The notes under the pieces are model-generated. The model was not told the DNA's origin and did not search any database. It was given only the letters and a program-made list of their open reading frames with translations. Position numbers and translations under genes: made by a program. A DNA stretch of 64,000 bases from an uncultured Allomuricauda sp. (GTDB lineage Bacteria; Bacteroidota; Bacteroidia; Flavobacteriales; Flavobacteriaceae): contig NZ_CANLYK010000004.1 in assembly GCF_947495325.1 (NCBI RefSeq), positions 248,001 to 312,000 of the forward strand, read 5' to 3'. Shown one piece after another: positions 43,837 to 51,749 of this stretch. Positions within the stretch are counted from its first letter, which is position 1, and the number at the start of each line of letters is the position of its first letter.

Positions 43837-44371
43837 TTTGTGAGATAGTAAACTTGACTTCTGTACCGTCTTCATTTAATAATTTGTATTCTATAGTAGC
43901 GGATCTCTCAAAATGTTCAAATGTTTTCACTATAAGTCCATGCGCCAAGGCATACAACCCACGTGATGAACTATATATGAGCTCTAGTGCTGTATCTGTT
44001 TTAGATAGAATTTTGAACTGTGGAAGTTCAGCATCTGGATAGAGTTTTTTTACATGGATGTGGATATGATCCTCAATGGAGTTGAGAAGACCTATTGGAG
44101 TTCTATAACTTGAGACCACATCTGGATGTGCACTTACAAGGCCTACAAACAGATGATGCCCAAAAGAATAAAGTAAATCTTCTTGGGGAACATCCTTTTT
44201 TAGGCTAAGCTCAGAAATTAAGCTTACCATTTCGTTAAAATCATATGTACCTACTGAAGTATATGCACCTCCAGAAGGGAGGTCGCAGTTTTCCAGTAAA
44301 GAGTCTACGGTCTCAAGGCCATAAATTGACTCGACCATTTCCAGAAACTCTGTAAAAACAATTCCTTTCAT
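43829..44371 (-). CDS. H-NOX (haem nitric oxide/oxygen binding) protein
   Basis: 180 residues, the normal bacterial H-NOX length. The haem-contacting YxSxR motif is intact (Tyr133, Ser135, Arg137 in LIYSSSRGL). The proximal His is His104 by alignment to soluble guanylate cyclase, 7 residues before the conserved Tyr-Pro (DHIHIHVKKLYP); two more His (102, 106) flank it. No distal-pocket Tyr for O2 can be assigned from sequence alone, so NO is the more likely ligand. It is the first gene of a six-gene operon (H-NOX, PAS kinase, FIST, kinase, Hpt, LytTR). Confidence 0.95.
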   Translation of the reverse strand: MKGIVFTEFLEMVESIYGLETVDSLLENCDLPSGGAYTSVGTYDFNEMVSLISELSLKKDVPQEDLLYSFGHHLFVGLVSAHPDVVSSYRTPIGLLNSIEDHIHIHVKKLYPDAELPQFKILSKTDTALELIYSSSRGLYALAHGLIVKTFEHFERSATIEYKLLNEDGTEVKFTISQNG

Positions 44372-44390
44372 AATGTGAGAATATTATGAT

Positions 44391-44454
44391 TAAAAGTAGG
44401 AATTGTACTACCTAATTAAAAAAAGAATGTTGTGAAATAAAGAATTTTGTTAGG
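44391..44454 (-). promoter_or_regulatory. Predicted H-NOX operon promoter with imperfect direct repeats
   Basis: Read on the minus strand: CCTAACA (44454-44448), 13 bp, CACAACA (44434-44428); period 20 bp. The -7-like TACTTTTA (44398-44391) starts 36 bp after the proximal copy. The distal copy overlaps the stop codon of the upstream response-regulator gene. It is the weakest of the four examples; it would imply autoregulation of the signalling operon. Confidence 0.45.
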
Positions 44455-44848
44455 CTTTAACTAGCTCGCTAACTTCCCAATAGTCAAAAACTTTTTTAAG
44501 CTTAGACTCGTAATCCTCATATTTTAAGGGCTTTATAATATATCCTGCTATGCCAATTTCAAAACACTTCAATAAATCCACTCTATTTTCCGATGTGGTC
44601 AAAATTATTGTAGGAAGATATTTGAGTTTATCATCTGCCTTTAAAAGAGTTAAGAATTCTATTCCACTCATTCTTGGCATATTAAGATCCAGAAGAATAA
44701 TTTCAGGCAGGTCACCGCTCTTTAAAACTTCCATGGCTTCCTCCCCATTTTTAGCTTCGATAATTTTATGTTTTGACTGAAACTTTGAAATTGCTCGTTG
44801 CAATTTCATTGTCTCTATCATATCGTCTTCAATGAACAGTACATTCAT
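44450..44848 (-). CDS. Single-domain response regulator (CheY/Rcp1-like)
   Basis: 132 residues, receiver only, of the Rcp1 type (FIEDDMIETMKLQRAI). It has Glu7-Asp8-Asp9, Asp54 in IILLDLNMP, Thr in IILTTSENR and Lys in YIIKPL. It lies 78 bp upstream of H-NOX on the same strand, and is a possible phosphate acceptor for one of the downstream kinases or an intermediate toward the Hpt protein. Confidence 0.9.
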   Translation of the reverse strand: MNVLFIEDDMIETMKLQRAISKFQSKHKIIEAKNGEEAMEVLKSGDLPEIILLDLNMPRMSGIEFLTLLKADDKLKYLPTIILTTSENRVDLLKCFEIGIAGYIIKPLKYEDYESKLKKVFDYWEVSELVKA

Positions 44849-44984
44849 GGTGTTTTACATTTAGTATACAAAAGTCCAAAATCACAATAAGAAAAGGACT
44901 ACAATTTAGTCAAATTAAAAAAAACTATCGACGAGTGGTAGAAATCATACGGTGAATTATAAAATATTTTTAGTATTCACAACC

Positions 44985-45341
44985 TTAAAGTAATGACAAC
45001 TCGGCTTTTAACTTCTTGGTAAGACCTGATACTACAAGCTCGTATGAATGATCTACCAATTCAATAATTATGTTTGGGGGGAGGTTTTCCAAAAATAAAG
45101 TATTCCAATGCTTTTTGCTCATATGATAGCCCGGAGTAATATCTCCATCATATTCTTCCCTAAGTTCTACGGCTCTTTCTGGGTCGCATTTTAAATTGCA
45201 CTGACTTGGTACTCTTTCCAAGGGCAGTAGAGCGAACATTTTGCCCATTACTTTAAATACCAGCGTATGTTCATCAAAAGGAAACTCTTCCGTCACACCT
45301 TTTTTACTGATGCAAAAATTCCTTAGCTCTTCAACGTTCAT
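44985..45341 (-). CDS. MmcQ/YjbR family protein
   Basis: 118 residues with the CyaY-like MmcQ/YjbR fold: N-terminal KKGVTEEFPFDEHTLVFKVMGKMFALL, conserved GYHMSKKHWNTLFL near 73, and a C-terminal helix. The family has a DNA-binding-like (double-wing) fold, but its function is unproven. It lies 2 bp after the Dabb gene and is the last gene of a run that starts at hemW. Confidence 0.9.
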   Translation of the reverse strand: MNVEELRNFCISKKGVTEEFPFDEHTLVFKVMGKMFALLPLERVPSQCNLKCDPERAVELREEYDGDITPGYHMSKKHWNTLFLENLPPNIIIELVDHSYELVVSGLTKKLKAELSLL

Positions 45342-45343
45342 TT

Positions 45344-45742
45344 TTATATTCCGTTGGAATCATAAACAATAACCTTGTCCCAAAGATCCTTGCACTCCTC
45401 AATAAAGATTAAATGAGCTTCTTCACCTTGATAACCTTCTTGTGCCTCAGCTGACTCAAAAGTTACTATTAGTGAATAGGTAAACGATCCATCAACCACA
45501 TCCCTAATAGCAGGTGGGGGTGTGCCAATAAAATTGGTTTTAGCATATTTGGAGTTCTTTAAAAATGTTTTTAGTGAAGTTTCAAATTTTTGTTTGTCGG
45601 CATCGTTATCTGGGTTTTTAAACCAAAAATAAACGGTATGTGCAAAAGCAGGGTCAAAGGTTTTCATAGTGTCTTTGGTTTGTGCAAAACTTGTGGCGCA
45701 AGCAACGCCAATCAATACTAAAGTTACAATTCCTCTTTTCAT
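45344..45742 (-). CDS. Exported Dabb (stress-responsive A/B barrel) domain protein
   Basis: 132 residues. A signal peptide (VTLVLIGVACATSFAQ, cleavage near 21) is followed by a Dabb ferredoxin-like domain (about 30-125) with AHTVYFWFKNPDNDADKQKF, and the end motif LWDKVIVYDS. The family has no settled function in bacteria. It is 2 bp from both neighbours, inside the hemW-to-yjbR run. Confidence 0.85.
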   Translation of the reverse strand: MKRGIVTLVLIGVACATSFAQTKDTMKTFDPAFAHTVYFWFKNPDNDADKQKFETSLKTFLKNSKYAKTNFIGTPPPAIRDVVDGSFTYSLIVTFESAEAQEGYQGEEAHLIFIEECKDLWDKVIVYDSNGI

Positions 45743-45744
45743 AA

Positions 45745-46371
45745 TTAGTTTTCTTCTAAAAAATGTTTTTCAATATTCTTAATTTCCAGGGCAGAGTAAT
45801 CCAAGGTCCAACCTATCGTCTCTACAATTTTTTCAACCAAAAGTACAGCTTGTAAAGCTTCTTTCCTTGCGGTATCCATTAATCCACTTTCTGGTATTTT
45901 TTGTTTGATGTGTTCCTTGGCCTCTAAGTTCAATTTTGTTAAATCGTCTGGGGAAAAGCTATTGAACAATCCATTTTTAATATCGTAAAACTGAAGGTCC
46001 GGTTCAATGGATAAAATTTCAGGTTGTGGAAAATCTTCAAGAATAATCCGCTTCTTTTCGTTATCCGCCTTAAGGTTCAACTTTTTTAGGTCGTATCCAA
46101 TATGCGCTTTGGCCTTCACCACAATCAACGCCTTTTTCTTACTGCTCAAAAGACTTAGAAAACCTTCTTTAGTGTTTTCGTAATGATAGATCTCTGCAAA
46201 ATCCCCTTCAACAGAAACCAACTTACAAACACTTTGTATCTTATCCAATAATACCGTGGATTGCTGCTTGGTAAGTTCTTTGCTTTTTTTCTTTCGGAAC
46301 AGGGAAAATAGCCAATACATAAGTATTGCTCCCAATATCAACCCTAAAAAAGCCTCCAAAATGCTATCCAT
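45745..46371 (-). CDS. DUF4230 domain-containing protein
   Basis: 208 residues. One N-terminal helix (about 5-22), a basic stretch, then the DUF4230 domain (about 40-200) with VEGDFAEIYHYE, a VVKAKAHIGYDLKKL segment and a C-terminal helical part ending near DYSALEIKNIE. It is a membrane-anchored protein of unknown function and overlaps the DUF4260 gene by 8 bp. Confidence 0.85.
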   Translation of the reverse strand: MDSILEAFLGLILGAILMYWLFSLFRKKKSKELTKQQSTVLLDKIQSVCKLVSVEGDFAEIYHYENTKEGFLSLLSSKKKALIVVKAKAHIGYDLKKLNLKADNEKKRIILEDFPQPEILSIEPDLQFYDIKNGLFNSFSPDDLTKLNLEAKEHIKQKIPESGLMDTARKEALQAVLLVEKIVETIGWTLDYSALEIKNIEKHFLEEN

Positions 46372-46726
46372 CTTTCTTTCCTATTTCTCCTAAATGGGTA
46401 AACTTAAATCCTTTTTCATATTTGAGCCCATATCCAAAAATCCTATCCATAGCTATATGAGAAAAAATTATAATCCCCGCTAATTCAAAAGCTGGTAAGG
46501 GCAAATAAACTATGCCTATCAAATAAAGTAAAATTGCAATTCCCCTATGGTGAAACATGTTATAAGTAAACGCTCCAACCCTCTTCCCCGCCAAATAACC
46601 CAACATTCCAATATCCGGTGTCAACAACAACGCAAAGAACCACCACCAAGGTAGGTCCATTTTCGTAAAAAGAAAAAAACCGAGTGCCAAAAGCATGAAT
46701 TCCTCTAGTTTTAAAAGAATTTTCAT
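46364..46726 (-). CDS. DUF4260 domain-containing membrane protein
   Basis: 120 residues from the ATG at 46726; the longer reading would start at a TTG inside the cyclase gene. About four short membrane helices with WWWFFALLLTPDIGMLGYL, YNMFHHRG and SHIAMDRIFGYGLKY, the DUF4260 signature. The function is unknown. The start is 1 bp after the cyclase stop. Confidence 0.87.
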   Translation of the reverse strand: MKILLKLEEFMLLALGFFLFTKMDLPWWWFFALLLTPDIGMLGYLAGKRVGAFTYNMFHHRGIAILLYLIGIVYLPLPAFELAGIIIFSHIAMDRIFGYGLKYEKGFKFTHLGEIGKKDG

Positions 46727-46727
46727 A

Positions 46728-47474
46728 TTATATAATTTCATATAAAACCGGCCTGGATGGACTGGCATCATTTTCAAAAGGTGCAACTTGAAGGTTCAGC
46801 ACATAGCAACCATCTTCAATCGTATTAGCCACATAAACAAACTCGGTTATTGTTGCATATTCCCTTGGTTTACCATCCATATTCCAAAATGCTTTGTGTG
46901 CCGAAAGAGCCCCACCATCCTTTTCCCTATCCACCGAAGGAAGGTCAATTAGCAAATGTTGAATTCCTTTAGTCGCCAAAAAACGTGCAGCTTCTTCCAA
47001 TAAATAGGGTGGGTTCGCATTGGAGTACTGCCTTGATTTCTTGTTTTCCAGATTTGGAATGGTCCTAATAACCAATGCTTCCCTTTTTTTGTTTCCTAGC
47101 GCATATTTCAATTGCTTTTCCGATATCACAAAATCTTCCTCTTGTTTTTCCGGAGCGACCGTAATAACCTCAGCCAAAAAAAAGAATTGTTTTAACTTTT
47201 GGTTTATGGAATGAAACTCCTTGGTTATATGACCCAGGCATTCCGTATGCGTCACATGGGAATGGGGGTTGAACCAAATATCATTAAAGTTAGTTGATGC
47301 GCCCTCAGAAACTTTTCCTATAAAATTGCCTTCTTCATGTGGTTCAATTTTAGGAGGATTCAAATACCAGGCATTTACATTACCATCTCCTCCTTGAAGT
47401 GGAACAGAAATATCCAAAGGTTTGGACAAATCAATCTTTATGTTCTTTGAGTTGTATTTGATTGAAGCAATCAT
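46728..47474 (-). CDS. Cyclase family protein (kynurenine formamidase-like)
   Basis: 248 residues of PF04199. The metal-binding region reads NPHSHVTHTECLGHI (about 70-84), in place of the common HxGTHxDxPxH, followed by LLIDLPSVDREKDGG and HKAFW. Members hydrolyse N-formylkynurenine or related amides; this member's substrate is unknown. It overlaps hemW by 4 bp. Confidence 0.85.
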   Translation of the reverse strand: MIASIKYNSKNIKIDLSKPLDISVPLQGGDGNVNAWYLNPPKIEPHEEGNFIGKVSEGASTNFNDIWFNPHSHVTHTECLGHITKEFHSINQKLKQFFFLAEVITVAPEKQEEDFVISEKQLKYALGNKKREALVIRTIPNLENKKSRQYSNANPPYLLEEAARFLATKGIQHLLIDLPSVDREKDGGALSAHKAFWNMDGKPREYATITEFVYVANTIEDGCYVLNLQVAPFENDASPSRPVLYEII

Positions 47475-48625
47475 TGACCCAAATTAAGCATAAATAAATC
47501 TGAAGCAATACCATCCACTAAAAACTTGCCTTTTTTGGTGGACAGCAATTTTCCATCCTCCACAAAAAGCAACTCTTGTTCTAAATATTTTTCAGCCTGT
47601 TGGTTGATATACTTTAGATAGCTAATGCCAAAATCATTTTCAATTCTCTTCAAGGATACACCCCAGATAGTGCGCAATCCGGTCATAACATATTCGTTGT
47701 AATTGTCTTTTCTTGATAAGGTCTCGGTTTCCATTGACAATATATCCTGCTGCAACGCTTTTACGTACTTCGAATTATTTCTCACATTCCAACCTCTATT
47801 TTTCCCATCAAAAGAATGGGCAGATGGACCAATACCCATATATTTTTTCCCCTGCCAATACGAAGTATTGTTTTTGGAAAAATAGCCTTGTTTTCCAAAG
47901 TTGGATATTTCGTAATTTATATACGCTTGTTGCTCCAATACATCTACCAAAATATGAAACTGCTCTTGGGCCTGTTCATCATTTACATCATTTATAATTC
48001 CTTTTTCAATGAACTTTTTAAGTGCCGTCTTTGGTTCAACAGTCAGCGCATAGCTTGAAATATGTGGGAGTTTAAAAGAAAGTGCTTTTTCAATATTTGC
48101 TTTCCACCTCTTATTGTCCATTCCTGGAATTCCATAAATCAGGTCGATGGAGATATTATCAAAGTGTCTGGTTGCTTTAGATAATGACTCAATAGCTTCA
48201 TCAGATGAGTGTGCACGATTCATCAACTTTAAGTCTTCATCAAAAAAAGATTGGATTCCAATACTTAATCGGTTGATTCCAATAGTTTGATAATCTTGAA
48301 AAATAGTTCTCGATTGAGTCGGAACTGACATTAAATCATCAGGGTTGGCTTCTAAAGTAATTTCCGGATGTTCAACTACACTATAATTGTCATAAACAGA
48401 TTGCAATATGGCCTCTAGTTCCATAATTGTTAATACGGATGGGGTACCACCTCCAAAGTATATGGTTTCCACTTGCTCATTTTGAAACTCGGCTTTACGT
48501 AATTCAAGCTCTTTTTGAAGTGATCTTACCATCGCTTCCTTTTTTCCCAATTGTGTGGAAAAATGAAAGTCGCAATAATGGCACGCTTGTTTACAAAACG
48601 GCACGTGAATGTAAATTCCGCTCAT
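47471..48625 (-). CDS. hemW: HemW-like radical SAM haem chaperone
   Basis: 384 residues from the ATG at 48625; four extra codons back to a TTG are not needed. It has the radical-SAM motif CKQACHYC (Cys-x3-Cys-x2-Cys), then YFGGGTPSVL, GIQSF and, at the end, a HemW C-terminal domain. HemW-type proteins, often misnamed coproporphyrinogen III oxidase, bind and deliver haem. A haem chaperone near two haem-protein candidates is interesting, but hemW is common and this may be chance. Confidence 0.92.
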   Translation of the reverse strand: MSGIYIHVPFCKQACHYCDFHFSTQLGKKEAMVRSLQKELELRKAEFQNEQVETIYFGGGTPSVLTIMELEAILQSVYDNYSVVEHPEITLEANPDDLMSVPTQSRTIFQDYQTIGINRLSIGIQSFFDEDLKLMNRAHSSDEAIESLSKATRHFDNISIDLIYGIPGMDNKRWKANIEKALSFKLPHISSYALTVEPKTALKKFIEKGIINDVNDEQAQEQFHILVDVLEQQAYINYEISNFGKQGYFSKNNTSYWQGKKYMGIGPSAHSFDGKNRGWNVRNNSKYVKALQQDILSMETETLSRKDNYNEYVMTGLRTIWGVSLKRIENDFGISYLKYINQQAEKYLEQELLFVEDGKLLSTKKGKFLVDGIASDLFMLNLGQ

Positions 48626-48713
48626 TTCAGTGTTCAATTATCAATGAACAATTTACAATGAATCATTTGTTAATTCTAGTAGTCTTTTATTGAAATTGTT
48701 TTATGCTGATTGA

Positions 48714-49271
48714 CTATTGTTTATTGACTTTACTGGAATTCTGCTTTACAAAAGCCTCCCATCCTGTGTATTGTTTCCCCACATCTACCCTACCTTGATT
48801 GTAAAAATGGCAAACCGCAGCGGCCAATCCATCCGTACTATCTAAATTTTTAGGCAAGGTTTTTAGCTTCAACATACTTTGAAGCATTTTGGCTACTTGC
48901 TCTTTGGTGGCATTTCCATTACCTGTAATGGCCATCTTTATTTTCTTGGGCATATATTCGGTTATGGGAACTTGTCTTGAAAGTCCCGCAGCCATCGCTA
49001 CTCCCTGAGCCCTTCCAAGTTTGAGCATGGATTGTACATTTTTACCATAAAAAGGAGCTTCAATGGCTATTTCATCCGGGTGAAACGTATCTATCAATTC
49101 AAGGGTGCGTTCAAAAATCAATTTTAGTTTGGTGTAGGGATCATTGTATTTTTTAAGCAACAACTCGTTCATTTGAACAAACTGCATTTGTTTGTTCACC
49201 ACTTTAATGATTCCAAAACCCATAACTGTTGTTCCCGGGTCTATTCCTAAAATGATTTTTTCCGTTGCCAA
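48714..49271 (-). CDS. ruvC: Holliday junction endodeoxyribonuclease RuvC
   Basis: 185 residues, normal for RuvC. It resolves Holliday junctions with RuvAB. Catalytic acidic residues are present: Asp in ILGIDPGTTVMGFG (near 11), Glu in IAIEAPFYGKN (near 70), and the Asp/His region DSTDGLAAAVCHF (near 140-153). It starts 3 bp after the upstream lipoprotein gene. The 88 bp between it and hemW hold no gene. Confidence 0.96.
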   Translation of the reverse strand: MATEKIILGIDPGTTVMGFGIIKVVNKQMQFVQMNELLLKKYNDPYTKLKLIFERTLELIDTFHPDEIAIEAPFYGKNVQSMLKLGRAQGVAMAAGLSRQVPITEYMPKKIKMAITGNGNATKEQVAKMLQSMLKLKTLPKNLDSTDGLAAAVCHFYNQGRVDVGKQYTGWEAFVKQNSSKVNKQ

Positions 49272-49274
49272 ATT

Positions 49275-49748
49275 TTAATTGGTATTTACTACTATGGGAA
49301 GTCTAAATCGTAAACTTACCGGTGTTCCTCTTTTTAGTGCTGGGGCCACTGTTAAATCTCGCAACCTATTGGTTACCTCAGCATTGAATTCTTCAATTTC
49401 GTTAAGGATATTTGGATTTTCCTCTATGTTTAAAACGGTGATGAAGCCATGCTCATCAATTAAAAAATCAACATATAAGGTATCGTTTAAATCAGTTTGC
49501 ACCTCAAATTGCAAGCTGTCCAATGCCTTTGAAAAATGATTCAGCATTTCATTTTGAAAGCAATCTCGTTGAGCTTGCTTGGCCGCCGTTTCATCACAAT
49601 TATCAAATAGTGGATATTGGTCCACATCATTCCAATCAATCGCCAAAAGTTCTTCACTGACAATTCTTTGGGTCTTGTCCTCTTTGGACATAAACAGTTC
49701 GCAGGAGGCAAACAAAGCCAAACAAGATATCAATAAAAACTTCTGCAT
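49275..49748 (-). CDS. Lipoprotein with TonB C-terminal-like domain
   Basis: 157 residues. Lipoprotein signal LLISCLALFASC (Cys16). The mature part has YPLFDNCDE, QRDCFQNEMLNHF and a C-terminal strand-helix-strand ending in RFRLPIVV, which parallels the TonB-like end of the M56 protein at 49861 (IFPGCENAEDTRACFQEMM ... IPITFKL). It looks like a free-standing paralogue of that domain without the PEP linker of classical TonB. The function is unknown. Confidence 0.8.
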   Translation of the reverse strand: MQKFLLISCLALFASCELFMSKEDKTQRIVSEELLAIDWNDVDQYPLFDNCDETAAKQAQRDCFQNEMLNHFSKALDSLQFEVQTDLNDTLYVDFLIDEHGFITVLNIEENPNILNEIEEFNAEVTNRLRDLTVAPALKRGTPVSLRFRLPIVVNTN

Positions 49749-49811
49749 ACAGCCCCAAATGTTTGGCTGAAATTACGATTTTTTGAAGAATTTAATTTAA
49801 ACTAAAATTGA

Positions 49812-49836
49812 AAAGCCAAAGATAGTCTTTGGCTTT
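49812..49836 (-). terminator. Terminator of the second BlaI/M56 operon
   Basis: A perfect 11-bp inverted repeat AAAGCCAAAGA / TCTTTGGCTTT with a 3-bp loop. On the minus strand it is followed by TTCAATTTTAG. It is largely symmetric and may also work in the other direction. Confidence 0.85.
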
Positions 49837-49860
49837 CAGGGCTTGCAATATATTTAGGAC

Positions 49861-51240
49861 CTATTTTAATTTAAAAGTTATGGGTATGGAAAAAGGCACA
49901 TCAACTACTTCACCATTTTGTTTCCCTGGCACCATTTTTGGCAATTTAGAAATAATACGTCTCGCTTCGTTCTCCAATAGCACATCCGGACCTCGTAGCT
50001 TAAGTTCTGTAATTGACCCATCACTAGAAATCTTAAAAATAATATTTACCCTTCCTTGAATACCTTTTTCTTGGGCTTCTTGAGGGTAATTAAAATGTTT
50101 TCTAATATGTTTTTGCATCATTTCTTGAAAACATGCTCGAGTATCCTCAGCATTTTCACAACCTGGAAAAATTGGAGCTTCATCTACACTGGCAAAAGGC
50201 ACACCACTGTAGTTAATATTTCCATATTTTCCAGAAATCCCCTTTGTTTCTTTAGGATACACATTATAAATCATTTTCGCCAATGCCTCTTTTTCTTCTT
50301 GGGTAAGTGAATCTAAACTTGTAATTTCTTCTTCCAGTAGACTGATTCTTTCGGTTAGTGAATCGGTCTTTTTAGCATTGCTCTCTTCAACTTGACAAGA
50401 GTTAAACATTATAATACCAAATACTAATGGTAACACTACAGTATACTTTAATTGCCAAATGGCTTTTGATTTTTGTTTTTGTAACATGACTATTCGTTTT
50501 TTGATTAATGATTTTTTAAAAAATTGATTTACAAAGCTTATGTTTTGAGTTTGAAACACTTCTGACAATAGCAATTGATATTGTTCCTTTTTATTTTCTT
50601 TTCCAACCTTAGAATCAGCAATAAATTCATGCAATTCTGAAACCCGATTTTGATAGATATACACCAACGGATTAAACCAAAATAGAATTCGCATCAATTC
50701 AAAGAATAGCAGATCAACAGAATGCCACTGCTTAATATGTACTAACTCATGCGCTATGATATTGCTCTCTTTCTCCTTGGAGATTTTATCCCCTAAAAAA
50801 ATGGTTCCGAAGAAGGAAAAGGCTATTTCACTTTGTTGTACAACGACTTTGGTAAAATCATTGCAATCATATACGGTTCCTTGTTTCCGTAATCTAATAA
50901 GTGAAAAAAGTTTGAACCCAAACCAAAGTGCTGCCAACAAAGCGCCTGACCCAAATAATAAATATATAGTTGAAAGGTTTTCAAAAAAACCAACTTTATC
51001 TGTAGGTGACACCATCACCTCATCCAATTGTATTAAAAAGGTTGGGTAGCCAATAAATTCTGAAGAAACGGTAGTTTTTAAAGCTTCAATCTTTATCCAA
51101 GGTAAAACCAAGGATAAAACAAAAGTGCCCAAAAGATACGCTCGGTTCCATTTGAAGAAAGTCTCCTTTTTTAAAAAGAAGTCATAAATCATTAAAAAAA
51201 CCAACTGAAATACCAGACATTCTATGAGATACCGTATCAT
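49861..51240 (-). CDS. M56 (BlaR1-like) peptidase with C-terminal TonB domain
   Basis: 459 residues. Helices near 3-20, 35-50 and 90-115 surround an M56 domain with HELVH (His164, Glu165, His168) and the third-ligand motif LHEFIAD (Glu205). A fourth helix (about 268-285) leads outside; a coiled coil (about 295-325) and a TonB C-terminal domain (about 365-459, GIQGRVNIIFKISSDGSI ... PFSIPITFKL) form the periplasmic part. It starts inside the blaI stop (ATGA overlap). A TonB-type sensor domain suggests contact with outer-membrane receptors or energy transduction. This arrangement is frequent in Bacteroidota, but its signal is unknown. Confidence 0.9.
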   Translation of the reverse strand: MIRYLIECLVFQLVFLMIYDFFLKKETFFKWNRAYLLGTFVLSLVLPWIKIEALKTTVSSEFIGYPTFLIQLDEVMVSPTDKVGFFENLSTIYLLFGSGALLAALWFGFKLFSLIRLRKQGTVYDCNDFTKVVVQQSEIAFSFFGTIFLGDKISKEKESNIIAHELVHIKQWHSVDLLFFELMRILFWFNPLVYIYQNRVSELHEFIADSKVGKENKKEQYQLLLSEVFQTQNISFVNQFFKKSLIKKRIVMLQKQKSKAIWQLKYTVVLPLVFGIIMFNSCQVEESNAKKTDSLTERISLLEEEITSLDSLTQEEKEALAKMIYNVYPKETKGISGKYGNINYSGVPFASVDEAPIFPGCENAEDTRACFQEMMQKHIRKHFNYPQEAQEKGIQGRVNIIFKISSDGSITELKLRGPDVLLENEARRIISKLPKMVPGKQNGEVVDVPFSIPITFKLK

Positions 51241-51599
51241 TCTTCCTCATCTTTAATTTGTTCCAGAATACTTTCCAACTCACTAAGATTGATATCATTT
51301 TTTTTCATGAAAAACGACACCATACTTTTAAAGGACCCTTGAAAGTAACCATCAACAAGTTTGTTTATGGATTGGTTGCTATAGTCCGATTGCTTTACTA
51401 AAGGAAAATAGAGATATCCTTTACCTTCCTGCTCATGATCTACAAAACCTTTATTTTCCAAGATTCTTACTATTGTAGATACTGTGTTATAAGCTGGTTT
51501 TGGTTCTGGCAGCTCTTTGATTATTGCAGCAACATTGGTTTTCTTTAATCTCCAGAGGATTTGCATTACTTCCTCCTCAGCTTTTGTCAATTGTTTCAT
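51237..51599 (-). CDS. BlaI/MecI family transcriptional repressor
   Basis: 120 residues from the ATG at 51599; two codons upstream is a TTG that would overlap an operator. It has the winged helix LTKAEEEVMQILWRLKK and PAYNTVSTIVRILENKG, with C-terminal dimerisation arm FMKKNDINLSELESIL. The recognition helix region (AYNTVSTIVRILE) differs from the first repressor (ATTTVATLLKRMS), in agreement with the different operators. Confidence 0.93.
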   Translation of the reverse strand: MKQLTKAEEEVMQILWRLKKTNVAAIIKELPEPKPAYNTVSTIVRILENKGFVDHEQEGKGYLYFPLVKQSDYSNQSINKLVDGYFQGSFKSMVSFFMKKNDINLSELESILEQIKDEEE

Positions 51600-51603
51600 A
51601 TTC

Positions 51604-51671
51604 AACTAATTTTTTAGTTCAATTACCAAACAAATATAACTAAATATTTAGTTTAAACTAATTTTTTAGTT
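51604..51671 (-). promoter_or_regulatory. Triple operator of the second BlaI-type repressor
   Basis: Three perfect 16-bp sites AACTAA-N4-TTAGTT lie at 51604-51619, 51638-51653 and 51656-51671. The first is 4 bp from the start codon. A -7-like TATATTTG is read on the minus strand at 51638-51631, touching site 2. The half-sites differ from the TCTACA/TGTAGA of the first system, so cross-talk should be low. Confidence 0.88.
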
Positions 51672-51749
51672 AAAAACTGAGATTAATGCCTTTTCTGTCT
51701 TCTTTTGTAACATTTGATCGCTAAATTTGTCTTATCATCAAAACCAAAA

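Noticed and set aside
46726..46786. Longer reading of the DUF4260 protein from a TTG
   Set aside because: It overlaps the end of the cyclase gene by about 60 bp; the ATG at 46726 gives the normal family start.
48626..48713. Short AT-rich repeats (CAATTATCAATGAACAATT-like) between ruvC and hemW
   Set aside because: Low-complexity sequence without a clear hairpin or conserved site.
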